A stretch of DNA of 9,958 bases from an uncultured bacterium (GTDB lineage: Bacteria > Actinomycetota > Coriobacteriia > Coriobacteriales > Atopobiaceae): the NCBI GenBank assembly GCA_905214175.1, contig CAJMLD010000045.1, positions 1-9,958 on the forward strand, written 5' to 3'. Position 1 is the first letter of the stretch; each line of letters opens with the position of its first letter. This document shows, piece after piece, positions 5,825 to 9,958 of this stretch. The notes under the pieces were generated by a model. It did no database searches and had not been told where the DNA came from. It saw nothing but the letters and a program-made list of their open reading frames with translations. The position numbers and the translations under genes are program-made.

Positions 5825-9958
<4,134 letters not shown>

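Overview
The window is a GC-rich chromosomal segment in which every supported gene lies on the minus strand. It looks like an actinomycete (Actinomycetota). The RNA polymerase β′ subunit carries the lineage's long charged insertion near its N-terminus and an actinobacterial-type 'DDYGY' ending. Ribosomal protein S12 and the GldA-like enzyme fit that picture. A position in Coriobacteriia (Olsenella/Atopobium-like gut or oral bacteria) is my inference from overall flavour, not something the sequence proves.

Read in the direction of transcription (right to left), the layout is as follows. (1) rpoC, truncated at the right edge of the window, ends at 5825 and is closed by a strong hairpin terminator (5750-5778). 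(2) A zinc-homeostasis module follows: an ArsR/SmtB-family repressor (5284-5628), a 348-base intergenic region holding an AT-rich inverted-repeat cluster and a promoter with an SmtB-type operator, and a P1B-2 Zn/Cd/Pb-exporting ATPase (2941-4935) with its own terminator (2877-2909). (3) A free-standing glycerol dehydrogenase gene, gldA (1678-2787), has a candidate promoter and a terminator (1613-1642). (4) The str operon, rpsL-rpsG-fusA, has a clear TTGACA-type promoter (1515-1543) and runs off the left edge inside fusA.

Two housekeeping blocks, RNA polymerase and the str operon, are therefore separated by two small metabolic or stress units, each with its own transcription signals. The repressor keeps the α5 zinc-site residues (Asp91, His93, His104, Glu107) but lacks the α3 cysteine site. 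This agrees with a zinc-responsive switch acting on the operator that overlaps the ATPase promoter.

The most unusual item is in rpoC. After the ordinary actinobacterial β′ ending, the protein continues with a helix-hairpin-helix domain. That domain aligns without gaps to the C-terminal domain of the RNA polymerase α subunit, including the DNA-contact residues equivalent to E. coli Arg265 and Asn268. An 87-residue, strongly acidic tail with two Leu-rich motifs follows. RNA polymerase in this organism may thus carry an extra promoter-DNA-binding module on β′. Secondary points of interest are an Arg at S12 position 88 (the residue of the known streptomycin-resistance substitution K88R), a UUG start for rpsL, a Cys/His-rich acidic tail replacing the HMA domain on the metal pump, and the unexplained inverted repeats between the repressor and the pump.
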